A stretch of DNA of 64,000 nucleotides from an uncultured Hyphomicrobiales bacterium (lineage in GTDB: Bacteria > Pseudomonadota > Alphaproteobacteria > Rhizobiales > Beijerinckiaceae), in assembly GCA_903847605.1 (NCBI GenBank), contig CAINED010000072.1, positions 39,056 to 103,055 of the forward strand, read 5' to 3'. The notes under the pieces were generated by a model. It was given only the letters and a program-made list of their open reading frames with translations, was not told the DNA's origin and did not search any database. The position numbers were made by a program, and so were the translations under genes. This document shows, piece after piece, positions 24,998 to 32,817 of the stretch (position 1 is the first letter of the stretch; each line of letters starts with the position of its first letter).

Positions 24998-26902
24998 TCA
25001 CGATTCTTTTTTCGGCGTTTCGCGGCGCGGACGGCGCAGCGCGAACAGCAGGGCGATGAAGCCGACGACGAGGGGCACGCCCGCGACGTTAATACCGGTG
25101 ATCCAGCTCTTGAGCCTGTCGGTGTCGCTACGCAGCGCGAATTGCACCTGCCGCAATTCTTCGCGTGTCGCGAGCACGTCCTGCTTGAACTTGTCGATGG
25201 TCGCGACCTGTTCGGGCGTCAGCACTTCGTTGCCCTTCGCGCCGGGCTTGTCGCCGCCCGAGCGTGAAAGCTGGGTCAGCTTTTCTTCCGCTTCTTTCAG
25301 GCGTTGCGTGAGCTGCTGTTCCTTGGCGCTGTATTTGGCGCTCGCTTCGGTCTCCATCTTCTGGATGGTTTCGAAGGGACGCCACGACACGCCGCGGCCG
25401 CGCAGATCGGTGAGGGCAGGGCCGCCCGCCATCTGCTCGACAGCATTGTTCACGAAGTCGCCGTTGTTGGCGAAGGCCTGCGCTACCTGCGAACCCAGAA
25501 TTTCGCGGCGCTGCACCCAGTTGCGGTCCATCAGCATGTCGGCGTCGCCGACGAGGATGATGTTGGCGTCCTTGTCGCCTTTCGCCTTGAAGGCGCCCTC
25601 GCTTTTGGAGTCGGCTGGCTTTTCGGTGAAGGCGCTGTCGAGCTTGCCGATCAGGCGTCCCGCGATGACCGGCGGCTTGCCGTCTTTCTTGATCTGCGGA
25701 ACGAGTTCGCGGAGGTCCGCGTTGCGGTCGCGCACCTTGTCCGCTTCGATCGTGCCGCCATCGGGCGAGCCGGTAACAAGCGGACGGATCGACATGCCCT
25801 CCTTAGCCGTCGTGAACGAGCCAGCAGTGGTCAGCACCAAGGCCTGCAATTGCGCGAGGATGGCTTCTTCCTTCTTCAGCGCATCGCCGCGCAATGCCAT
25901 CCACGGCAGGTTAATCATCGTAACCGGGCGGTCGTTGATCATGCGCTCGGCCTTGAAGGCGAAATTAACGTCCGCGACGGCGCGCTTGGGATCGTAATCG
26001 ACGCCCCAGGCCTTGAAGAGTTTCTCCATGTTGGAGGAAGCGTCGGGCATCGGGCGGCCCATCGGACCCATCTGGTTCTCCGCCCAGGGATCGACGAAGA
26101 TCATCGTCGCGCCGCCGTTCACGGCCCACTGGTCGATCGTATAGAGCGTCTTGTCGCTCAGTCCCTGCGGATGCACGACCATTACAACACGCGTGTTGGC
26201 AGGCAGATTCTCGACATCGCCGCCGACCTGCTGCACGTCGAAGAACTGCTGCATCTGCAATAGCGTCTGCTGCTGCGGCTGGCGGGTCTGCGGATTGCCG
26301 GCAAGGCCGATGCCGTCGAATAGCGCCAGCACGGGTTTGCCGCGCCGTCCCAGTTCGGAGATCATGCGTGTCAGATCGTATTCGAGGAAAGCCTCGCGTT
26401 CCGGCGAGAAGGCGGGAATGTTGGCCTTGCCGTCGGTCGAGTTCGTCGCCGCGAGACCGAAGAAGACGCGGTCGCCCGTCGAGGCGCGATACTGGCTGAC
26501 GCCGAGCGCCACGGCGCGGTCTTCATCTTCCGAATAGGGGCGGGGATCGACGATTTCGAGCACGATGCGGCCGTTAGAGGCGGCGACATAGGCTTCCAGC
26601 ATCGTCTTCACGCGCTGCGCGAAGGCGGCGAGTTGCGGCGCTTCTTTGGTAAGCTGGCCCGACAGGAAGAAGCGCATGCGGATCGGTTCCTCGATGGAGC
26701 CGATGAGCTGCTTCGTGCCGTTGCTCAGGGAATAAAGCTTCTGCTGCGTGAGATCGATGCGCGCGGAGCGGAACCACTGCGCCGACAGCATGTTCACGCA
26801 ACCGAAGATCACGGCGGCGAGAAGAACACCGATGATCGCGAGCGTTCCGGTGCGGGCTGCGCCGGAAGAGGGCGCTGGGGAATTTGTCTTTTCGTCTGAC
26901 AT
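24998..26902 (-). CDS. GldG-like ABC transporter auxiliary protein
   Basis: From the ATG at 26902 the product is 634 residues. A first membrane segment (TLAIIGVLLAAVIFGCVNMLSA) precedes RSARIDLTQQKLYSLSNGTKQLIGSIEEPIRMRFFLS, typical of GldG/ABC 'gliding auxiliary' proteins. The periplasmic domain includes LFDGIGLAGN, a DQWAVNGGATMIFVDPWAE segment and NIILVGDADMLMDR. A long coiled-coil stretch (about residues 520-600, KYSAKEQQLTQRLKEAEEKL) leads to the final membrane segment VAGVPLVVGFIALLFALRRPRR. An in-frame upstream reading to 27229 is the antisense-like extension through the permease gene and lacks family similarity. It lies between a permease and DUF4340 gene, spaced 8 and 10 bases. Confidence 0.85.
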   Translation of the reverse strand: MSDEKTNSPAPSSGAARTGTLAIIGVLLAAVIFGCVNMLSAQWFRSARIDLTQQKLYSLSNGTKQLIGSIEEPIRMRFFLSGQLTKEAPQLAAFAQRVKTMLEAYVAASNGRIVLEIVDPRPYSEDEDRAVALGVSQYRASTGDRVFFGLAATNSTDGKANIPAFSPEREAFLEYDLTRMISELGRRGKPVLALFDGIGLAGNPQTRQPQQQTLLQMQQFFDVQQVGGDVENLPANTRVVMVVHPQGLSDKTLYTIDQWAVNGGATMIFVDPWAENQMGPMGRPMPDASSNMEKLFKAWGVDYDPKRAVADVNFAFKAERMINDRPVTMINLPWMALRGDALKKEEAILAQLQALVLTTAGSFTTAKEGMSIRPLVTGSPDGGTIEADKVRDRNADLRELVPQIKKDGKPPVIAGRLIGKLDSAFTEKPADSKSEGAFKAKGDKDANIILVGDADMLMDRNWVQRREILGSQVAQAFANNGDFVNNAVEQMAGGPALTDLRGRGVSWRPFETIQKMETEASAKYSAKEQQLTQRLKEAEEKLTQLSRSGGDKPGAKGNEVLTPEQVATIDKFKQDVLATREELRQVQFALRSDTDRLKSWITGINVAGVPLVVGFIALLFALRRPRRETPKKES

Positions 26903-26910
26903 GGATTTCC

Positions 26911-27645
26911 TCACGCGGCCTTGCGGACTTCGAGAATGCGGACATTCAGCCATAAGGCGAAGAAGATCAGCGAAGCGAAGAAGATCAGCGCCGGAATTTC
27001 GAGCACGCCATCGGCGATCCGCTGGAAATGGCCGACGAAGGACATCGAGGCGATGGCTTCGATAATGACGAGCGGCGCCCAGTTGCGCACGGCGGCGAGC
27101 ACGAGATCGAAGCCGGCCATCACGAAGATGAAATTGACGACGACGGCGCCGATGAAGGCGAGAATCTGGTTTTTCGTCAGCGCCGACATGCAGGCGGCGA
27201 TCGCGAGATAACAGCCGGCCAGCAGCCACGAGCCGATGTAGGACGCGAGGATGACGCCGTTATCGGGCGAGCCGAGATAGTTGACGGTGATCCACAAGGG
27301 CATGGTGAGAACGAGCGCGAGCCCCGCAAACACCCATGCAGCCAGCCATTTGCCGACGACGAGCGCCCAAGGCGAGACGGGCAGCGTCATCAGAAGTTCG
27401 ATGGTGCCCGCCCGGCGCTCCTCTGCCCAAAGGCGCATGCCGATGGCGGGCATCAACACCAGGAAGAGCCAGGGATGCCAGAGGAAGAAGGCGGACATGT
27501 CGGCCTGGCCGCGATCGAAGAAATTCGCGACGAAGAAGGTCATGCCTGCGATGCCGGCGAGGAAGACCACGAGAAACACCGCCGCGATGGGCGTTGCGAA
27601 ATAGGCGGCGAGTTCGCGCCGGAAGACGAGCCAGGCGGCGTTCAT
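26911..27645 (-). CDS. ABC-2-type permease (GldF-like)
   Basis: The product is 244 residues with six hydrophobic segments. MNAAWLVFRRELAAYFATPIAAVFLVVF is the classical start of ABC-2 permeases that pair with GldA-like ATPases. FLWHPWLFLVLMPAIGMRLWAEERRAGTIELLMTLPVS is the conserved cytoplasmic coupling region, and IGSWLLAGCYLAIAACMSALTKNQILAFIGAVVVNF follows. It forms the membrane channel for the ATPase encoded 2 bases upstream and acts with the GldG-like protein downstream. The substrate is not known. Confidence 0.9.
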   Translation of the reverse strand: MNAAWLVFRRELAAYFATPIAAVFLVVFLAGIAGMTFFVANFFDRGQADMSAFFLWHPWLFLVLMPAIGMRLWAEERRAGTIELLMTLPVSPWALVVGKWLAAWVFAGLALVLTMPLWITVNYLGSPDNGVILASYIGSWLLAGCYLAIAACMSALTKNQILAFIGAVVVNFIFVMAGFDLVLAAVRNWAPLVIIEAIASMSFVGHFQRIADGVLEIPALIFFASLIFFALWLNVRILEVRKAA

Positions 27646-27647
27646 GT

Positions 27648-28448
27648 TCAGGCTCCGGCAGTTTCGAGTTTGGTGGTGTCAGCCGCGGGACTGACATTCG
27701 GATGGGTGATGTCGCGGAAGACCTCTTCCAGCCGCACCGAGCCGCTGCGCGGCCGGCCCTGTTCGTCAAACGCCGGCGTGCGGCTCATCAGTTCTTCAGG
27801 CGTGCCATCCGAAAGAAGCTTGCCGCGCGCGATGATGATGGCGCGAGTGCAGACGGCTTCCACCTCCTCGAGAATATGCGTCGAGATGATGATCGCCTTG
27901 TTGGCGGCGATGGAGCGGATGAGTTCGCGAACCTCATGCTTCTGGTTCGGATCGAGACCATCCGTGGGTTCGTCGAGAATGAGCACGTCGGGATCGTGCA
28001 CCAGCGCCTGCGCGATGCCGACACGGCGCTTGAAACCCTTCGACAGTGCCTCGATACGGCGGTTCCAGACTTCGGCGAGTTCGATGCGTTCGACGAGTTC
28101 GGCGAGGCGGTCGCGCGCCTTTGCGCCGGTCATGCCGCGCATGGCGGCCACGAAATCCAGAAAGCCCGCCACGGTCATATCCGGATAGAGCGGGGCGCCT
28201 TCTGGCAGGTAGCCGAGCAGCTTGCGGGCCGCCACGGCATCCGTCTGGCTGTCATGCCCGCCGATGGCTGCAGAGCCCGCAGTTGGCTCAAGAAAGCCTG
28301 CGATGAGTTTCATCGTCGTGGATTTTCCGGCGCCGTTCGGGCCCAGAAAACCAACGACCTCTCCCCGATCCACCGAAAACGATATGCCATCCACCGCTGT
28401 GAACGCGCCAAAACGTTTCACGAGGGCGCGTGTCTCGACGAGCGCCAT
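27648..28448 (-). CDS. ABC transporter ATP-binding protein (GldA-like)
   Basis: From the ATG at 28448 the product is 266 residues. Walker A is GPNGAGKSTT near residue 39. The signature is LSKGFKRRVGIAQAL, the LSKGF variant usual for ABC-2 exporters of this type. Walker B is DVLILDEPTDGLDPNQ, and the switch His lies in IISTHILEEVEAV. The C-terminal SVRLEEVFRDITH suits the family. It powers the permease 2 bases downstream. The ATG at 28448 follows GGGAGACC; an earlier in-frame start (28550) would add 34 Pro/Gly-rich residues of no similarity. It is the first gene of the operon ATPase, permease, GldG-like, DUF4340. Confidence 0.9.
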   Translation of the reverse strand: MALVETRALVKRFGAFTAVDGISFSVDRGEVVGFLGPNGAGKSTTMKLIAGFLEPTAGSAAIGGHDSQTDAVAARKLLGYLPEGAPLYPDMTVAGFLDFVAAMRGMTGAKARDRLAELVERIELAEVWNRRIEALSKGFKRRVGIAQALVHDPDVLILDEPTDGLDPNQKHEVRELIRSIAANKAIIISTHILEEVEAVCTRAIIIARGKLLSDGTPEELMSRTPAFDEQGRPRSGSVRLEEVFRDITHPNVSPAADTTKLETAGA

Positions 28449-28643
28449 GCCCGGTCTCCCTTCCCAATGTACAGGCCCGCCGGCTGCCGGCCCCTCCGGG
28501 CGCGGGACTGCCGAAAGTCCGCGGTGGTCTGGGCATATACGGCCCGCCACCGGGCGGCAAGTTGGGAATGGTTTTTTGCGATTTCAAGGCAAATATCGGG
28601 GCCGCTACGTGAGATTTTCGTAACCTTGCCAGATCCAGGACAG

Positions 28644-29090
28644 TCATCCGAGGACGACGTAGTGTTCGGGTTTGAAATTCCGAACGGCTGAAACAGGAAT
28701 ATTCCGATCGAAGCTCGCCAGCCGGCCGCCATGCCGGATAGCGACTGCGAGCAGGCACGCGTCTGTAATCTGACGATGCCCGACAAGTCTTGTTGCGTCG
28801 AACCGCGTTTCGTCCAGCAAAGAAATATCTTCCGTCCAAAACTCATGGCTGGGCGATGCGCAAGTGGCGCGAAGCAGGGCTATCGCATTACTGAGGCGTA
28901 CAGAGCCCACATAAGCAGGGCGGGAAATCGTGCGAAGAAAGCCGTTCTGTGTCGTCAGCGTCGAGGCCCAGCCCTCGTGCTGGTTTTCAGTGTGCCATGA
29001 ATGGGCGGCTTCGAAGTGTGGATGGTCAGGATCGATCAGCGCCAGAAGGACGTTGACGTCGTAGAGCGTTCGCAGCTTCAACCTCCTCAA
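28644..29090 (-). CDS. vapC: VapC-type PIN-domain toxin
   Basis: The PIN fold is clear: first acid in LYDVNVLLALIDPDHPHF, TQNGFLRTISRP in the middle, and the last acids in ITDACLLAVAIRHGGRLASFD. It should cleave RNA in a Mg2+-dependent way and be neutralised by the antitoxin encoded upstream, whose 3' end it overlaps. No ATG is available. The longest reading starts with TTG at 29090 (148 residues). However, an AGGAGG at 29087-29082 is best spaced (6 bases) for CTG at 29075, which would give the family-like start MRTLYDVNVLLAL. The true start is therefore uncertain. Length from 29075 (143 residues) is normal for VapC. Confidence 0.85.
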   Translation of the reverse strand: MRRLKLRTLYDVNVLLALIDPDHPHFEAAHSWHTENQHEGWASTLTTQNGFLRTISRPAYVGSVRLSNAIALLRATCASPSHEFWTEDISLLDETRFDATRLVGHRQITDACLLAVAIRHGGRLASFDRNIPVSAVRNFKPEHYVVLG

Positions 29091-29325
29091 GCTCGATCTC
29101 TTCCTTGATCTTGTCGATCATCTCGTTTGTGATGACACGCCCGGTGCGCGGCAAAATTAGGAAGCCATTGCGCCTTTCCAGTTTGCTGACATCGATGTGG
29201 GCACGTTCGTTAAGACCCTTACGCGCGAGGCTGGAGAGAACCTGCCCAGCCGTCTTGTTTTCTGCCCGGCCAATCTCCTTGGCGGCTTCCAGAACGTCGT
29301 CGTCGATATCGAGGGTCGTGCGCAT
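29026..29325 (-). CDS. vapB: VapB-type antitoxin
   Basis: The product is 99 residues. MRTTLDIDDDVLEAAKEIGRAENKTAGQVLSSLARKGL is the ribbon-helix-helix opening of VapB antitoxins, with the TxDIDDDV strand that contacts DNA and the dimer. The C-terminal part from about residue 50 (RRNGFLILPRTGRVITNEMIDKIKEEIELEEVEAANAL) is the toxin-binding tail. It precedes and overlaps the PIN toxin gene. There is no ribosome site before its ATG, and the predicted promoter places the transcript start at or next to the ATG, so translation is probably leaderless. The palindrome at 29353-29368 is its likely operator. Confidence 0.85.
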   Translation of the reverse strand: MRTTLDIDDDVLEAAKEIGRAENKTAGQVLSSLARKGLNERAHIDVSKLERRNGFLILPRTGRVITNEMIDKIKEEIELEEVEAANALRRQRPSGADRS

Positions 29326-29331
29326 GACGAA

Positions 29332-29368
29332 ATATTATCCCAATTGATGGGCTGATGCAATTGCATCA
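29332..29368 (-). promoter_or_regulatory. vapBC promoter with palindromic operator
   Basis: On the minus strand TTGCAT (29360-29355) and TAATAT (29337-29332) are 17 bases apart, a near-consensus -35/-10 pair. TGATGCAATTGCATCA (29353-29368) is a perfect 16-base palindrome that covers the -35. The -10 ends 6 bases before the antitoxin ATG at 29325. This is the arrangement expected for autorepression by the VapBC complex. Confidence 0.7.
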
Positions 29369-29453
29369 CTGCATCACGCCAAGCTGTCTTGGTTTAGCCC
29401 GCGAAATCGCCTTATGTTCGGAAAACGAAACCGCCAAAAACAGGGCAGGAAAC

Positions 29454-31175
29454 ATGAGCGCGGCCGCAACCCGGGTCTGGGATTATATCGTCATTGGTTC
29501 GGGGTCAGCGGGGTCGCCCCTGGCCGCCCGTCTCAGCGAAAAGGCGTCTAACAACGTCCTCCTCCTTGAGGCGGGCGCGGATTACGAGCCGGGAACCGAA
29601 CCGCGTGAGATCATCGACGGCTTTTCCGGCAATGCCCATTCGAATGCCCGTTTCACCTATACGAACCTTTTGTCGGCCTTCGGCCCGAAGCCGGGGAACG
29701 ATTATGACCGCCGCCCGCGCCGGCGCTACACGCAGGGGAGGGTGATCGGCGGCACCTCCGCGGTCAACGGCATGTGCGCCAACCGCGGCCTGCCGACCGA
29801 CTACGACGCCTGGCGGGACGCCGGCGCCGACGGTTGGGGCTGGGACGACGTCCTGCCTTTCTTCAAAAAACTCGAAAACGACGTCGATTACGGCGAGCCG
29901 CTACATGGCAAGGGCGGGCCGATCAACATGCGCCGCTGGAAACGCGAGCAATGGCCGCCCTTCACGTCAGCCGTCATGCAGGCGGTCGAGGATGAGGGAT
30001 TTCCCTATCTCGACGACCAGAATTCGACGGCGACCGAAGGCTTCTTTCCGCTTGTTGTGAACAATACCGACAGCGGTGAGCGTATCTCCGCTGCGCGCGG
30101 CTATCTCACGAAAGATGTGCGTGCGCGGAAGAACCTGACCATCATGGGTTCGACGCGCGTCGAGAAACTGCTGTTCGAAGGCACGCGCGTGATTGGCCTT
30201 GTCGCGAACCGCGATGGCGAGCGCATGGAAATTCGCGCGCGCGAAGTGATTCTTTCCATGGGTTCGATCCATTCGCCGGCCTTCCTCATGCGCAACGGCA
30301 TCGGCCCTGCGCGCGATCTCATGGCGCTGGGCGTCGATGTGATCGCGGACAAAGCCGGCGTCGGGAAAAACTTGCAGGAGCATCCCGGCGTTAATCTCGG
30401 CGTCTACATGAAGCGTGAGGCGCGTCTGCCCCCCACGTTACGAAGGCAAATTCTTGCGGGCCATCGCTATTCCTCGGGCCTCGAAGGCTGCCCGCCGGGC
30501 GACATGTATATCAACTCGCACGACAAGAGCGCCTGGCACGCCATCGGCGCGCGCATCGGCCTCATCATGATGTGGGTGAACCGCTCGTTTTCTAAGGGCG
30601 AGATCAGGCTCAAGTCGCTCGATCCTGCCGTCAGCCCCGACATCGATTTCAACATGTGCAGCGACCCGCGCGACATGAAGCGGTTGATCGATGGCACCCG
30701 GCGGATCATCAAATTGCAGGCGCATCCTGCCATTCAGGCGGCCTGCGAGGAGATTTTCCCGATCAGCCTGTCCGACAAGGCGCGCGAACTCGCGATCTGG
30801 AGCCGCTGGAACGACATTCAGACCAAGGCCGGCGCGGCGGTAATGGAGACCGCTCCCTTCCTGCGCAAGGCCGTCATCAAGTACATGATCGCCGACGCGC
30901 CCTCGATGGACGACCTCCTGCGCGACGACGAGACCTGCGCCGCGTGGATCAGGGACGCCGTGCTGGGCCATTGGCATGTCTCCTGCACAAATCGCATGGG
31001 CCGTCGCGACGATCCGATGGCCGTGGTGGATTCGAATGGTCGCGTCATCGGCGTCGAAGGCTTGCGCGTTTGCGACGCCTCGATTTTCCCGAATGTGCCT
31101 TGCGCCAACACCAATCTGCCGACGATGATGGTGGGCGAGCGCATGGCGGCGCGCATCCTTGGAGAACAGGCATGA
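29454..31175 (+). CDS. GMC-family FAD-dependent oxidoreductase
   Basis: From the ATG at 29454 (after GGCAGGAAAC) the product is 573 residues. The FAD fold is at residues 15-20 (GSGSAG), with [15 protein letters not shown] signature 1 lies in [26 protein letters not shown], and signature 2 in [20 protein letters not shown]. The active-site His lies in [12 protein letters not shown], a variant of the usual HPAGT motif, and the C-terminus has [17 protein letters not shown]. Its stop overlaps the nitrile hydratase alpha ATG by 4 bases, so both are translated together. GMC enzymes oxidise alcohols or act as hydroxynitrile lyases in plants; coupling to nitrile hydratase makes an alcohol/nitrile substrate attractive, but that is inference. 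No export signal is seen. Confidence 0.9.
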   Translation: MSAAATRVWDYIVIGSGSAGSPLAARLSEKASNNVLLLEAGADYEPGTEPREIIDGFSGNAHSNARFTYTNLLSAFGPKPGNDYDRRPRRRYTQGRVIGGTSAVNGMCANRGLPTDYDAWRDAGADGWGWDDVLPFFKKLENDVDYGEPLHGKGGPINMRRWKREQWPPFTSAVMQAVEDEGFPYLDDQNSTATEGFFPLVVNNTDSGERISAARGYLTKDVRARKNLTIMGSTRVEKLLFEGTRVIGLVANRDGERMEIRAREVILSMGSIHSPAFLMRNGIGPARDLMALGVDVIADKAGVGKNLQEHPGVNLGVYMKREARLPPTLRRQILAGHRYSSGLEGCPPGDMYINSHDKSAWHAIGARIGLIMMWVNRSFSKGEIRLKSLDPAVSPDIDFNMCSDPRDMKRLIDGTRRIIKLQAHPAIQAACEEIFPISLSDKARELAIWSRWNDIQTKAGAAVMETAPFLRKAVIKYMIADAPSMDDLLRDDETCAAWIRDAVLGHWHVSCTNRMGRRDDPMAVVDSNGRVIGVEGLRVCDASIFPNVPCANTNLPTMMVGERMAARILGEQA

Positions 31176-31828
31176 GTGGCGATCATCATCACCATGACGA
31201 CCATGATCACGATCATCACCATCACGGCAGCGTGACTCATTCCCATCTGCCGTCCGATCCCGCCCTGCGCGTGAAGGCGATGGAAACCCTGCTGACGCAG
31301 AAAGGCCTTGTCGATCCTGCGGCACTCGACGCACTCATCGACGCCTACAAGAACCGCATCGGACCGCAGAACGGCGCAAAAGTCGTCGCGCGCGCGTGGA
31401 GCGATCCTGCCTTTCGCACGGCTTTGATGGCGGACGCCACGAAGGCCATCGACGCAATGGGATTCACCGGCCTGCAGGGCGAGCACATGGTGGCCGTGGA
31501 GAATACCGACGAGACGCATAACGTCGTCGTTTGCACGCTCTGCTCCTGTTATCCTTGGTCGGTGCTTGGCATTCCGCCCGTCTGGTACAAGTCCGAGGCC
31601 TATCGCTCGCGCGTCGTCATCGATCCGCGCGGCGTGCTCAGGGAATTCGGCGTCGATATCCCCGAGACGAAACAGGTGAAAGTCTGGGATTCGACTGCGG
31701 AGATTCGCTATCTCGTCATCCCCCAGCGCCCACAGGGCGCCGAGGGCTTCAGCGAGGAGCAACTCGCGGCACTCGTGACGCGAGATTCCATGGTCGGCAC
31801 GGGATTGGCGAAGCAGCCGGGAGCCTGA
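31172..31828 (+). CDS. nthA: Cobalt-type nitrile hydratase alpha subunit with His-rich N-terminus
   Basis: The product is 218 residues. The metal site C121-T-L-C124-S-C126 (VCTLCSC) is the cobalt form; iron enzymes have Ser in place of Thr. The two later cysteines are expected to be oxidised to sulfinic and sulfenic acids. [28 protein letters not shown] is the usual alpha motif. The first 25 residues hold 12 histidines with Asp between them, an extension that ordinary alpha subunits lack and that could bind Co2+ or Ni2+. It hydrates nitriles to amides as an alpha2beta2 complex with the next gene, whose start is 1 base away. It overlaps the GMC gene by 4 bases. Confidence 0.95.
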   Translation: MSGDHHHHDDHDHDHHHHGSVTHSHLPSDPALRVKAMETLLTQKGLVDPAALDALIDAYKNRIGPQNGAKVVARAWSDPAFRTALMADATKAIDAMGFTGLQGEHMVAVENTDETHNVVVCTLCSCYPWSVLGIPPVWYKSEAYRSRVVIDPRGVLREFGVDIPETKQVKVWDSTAEIRYLVIPQRPQGAEGFSEEQLAALVTRDSMVGTGLAKQPGA

Positions 31829-31829
31829 A

Positions 31830-32489
31830 ATGAATTCTATTCATGACATGGGCGGTATGCACGGCTTCGGTCCGATTCCGATCGAGGAGAATGAACCCGT
31901 CTTTCATCACGACTGGGAAGCGCAGGCGATGGCGCTGCGCATGGTGATGGGCGCATGGGGGAAATGGAATCTCGACGCCGGCCGGCACGCCAATGAAAGA
32001 CTGTCGCCGCAGCAATATCTGACGCTTTCCTACTACGAGCGCTGGATCACCAGTCTTGCCGACCTCACGGTCGAGGCGGGCCTGTTGTCGGTCGAGGAAA
32101 TCGACGCCGGAACTCCCAGGGGCAAGCACGATCTTGGCCGCAACCCCATCAACGCCGAAGGAGTTCTCAATCTCCTGCGCAAGGGGCGGCCTGCGGCGCG
32201 ACCGGTGAATGAGCCGCCGCGTTTCGCCATTGGCGATAATGTGCGCGCGATCAATTTCAATCCGGAAGGCCATACGCGGCTGCCACGCTATGCGCGCGGC
32301 CACAAAGGCAAGATTATCCTGCATCATGGCGGGCATCTGTTTCCAGATACGCATGCGCATTTCCAAGGCGAGTGCCCGCAGCATCTTTACACAGTGGAAT
32401 TTGCAGCGCGCGATCTCTGGGGGCCGCAGGCCAACGAACGCGATGTCGTCACCATCGACCTTTGGGAGAGCTATCTTGAACCAGCCTGA
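31830..32489 (+). CDS. nthB: Nitrile hydratase beta subunit
   Basis: The product is 219 residues. MNSIHDMGGMHGFGPIPIEENEPVFHHDWE is the classical beta-subunit opening. The C-terminal SH3-like half includes RFAIGDNVRAINFNPEGHTRLPRYARGHKGKI and LYTVEFAARDLWG. The Arg residues of RLPRYARG contact the modified cysteines of the alpha subunit. It lies 1 base after the alpha gene. Its end overlaps the accessory gene by 14 bases. Confidence 0.95.
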   Translation: MNSIHDMGGMHGFGPIPIEENEPVFHHDWEAQAMALRMVMGAWGKWNLDAGRHANERLSPQQYLTLSYYERWITSLADLTVEAGLLSVEEIDAGTPRGKHDLGRNPINAEGVLNLLRKGRPAARPVNEPPRFAIGDNVRAINFNPEGHTRLPRYARGHKGKIILHHGGHLFPDTHAHFQGECPQHLYTVEFAARDLWGPQANERDVVTIDLWESYLEPA

Positions 32490-32817
32490 TGCTCTGCCCG
32501 ATCCCGAAGCGCCATTCGCAGAACCGTGGCACGCGCAAATTTTCGCGCTGACGCACCGCCTCGCGCAATCCGGCCATTACACCTGGCCCGAATGGGCGGC
32601 GCGCTTTGCGAGGCAGCGCGCCACGTCGGCGGCATCGGGCGCCGATGATGGCGATGCGACCTATTACGAGGATTGGCTCGCGACCTTCGAGCAACTGCTG
32701 ATCGACAAGAAGCTTGCCGATGCGCAGGCGCTCGCCGCGCTGAAAGCGGCTTGGACGCAAGCCTATATCGAGACGCCGCATGGCAGGCCGGTCCTGATCA
32801 AGGAGCCGGCAAACTGA
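32476..32817 (+). CDS. Nitrile hydratase accessory (activator-like) protein
   Basis: The product is 113 residues from a TTG at 32476, which follows GGGAGAG at a suitable distance. It opens LNQPDALPDPEAPFAEPWHAQIFALTHRLAQSGHYTWPEWAARFA and ends DWLATFEQLLIDKKLADAQALAALKAAWTQAYIETPHGRPV, which resembles the N-terminal half of beta subunits and the family of small NHase activators (P14K-type metallochaperones). It likely loads cobalt into the alpha subunit. It overlaps the end of the beta gene. Its stop codon touches the stop of the convergent fatty-acid synthase gene with no base between. Confidence 0.85.
   Translation: MNQPDALPDPEAPFAEPWHAQIFALTHRLAQSGHYTWPEWAARFARQRATSAASGADDGDATYYEDWLATFEQLLIDKKLADAQALAALKAAWTQAYIETPHGRPVLIKEPAN

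Noticed and set aside
26903..27229. Upstream extension of the GldG-like gene
   Set aside because: It overlaps the permease in another frame with an Arg-rich translation; ATG 26902 opens the membrane anchor.
28430..28612. 60-residue plus-strand frame between the ABC operon and the toxin gene
   Set aside because: It is Pro/Gly/Arg-rich, partly antisense to the ATPase start, and lacks a ribosome site.
29454..31175. Calling the GMC protein a hydroxynitrile lyase
   Set aside because: Only the neighbourhood suggests it; the active-site motif differs from the plant enzymes as far as I can judge.
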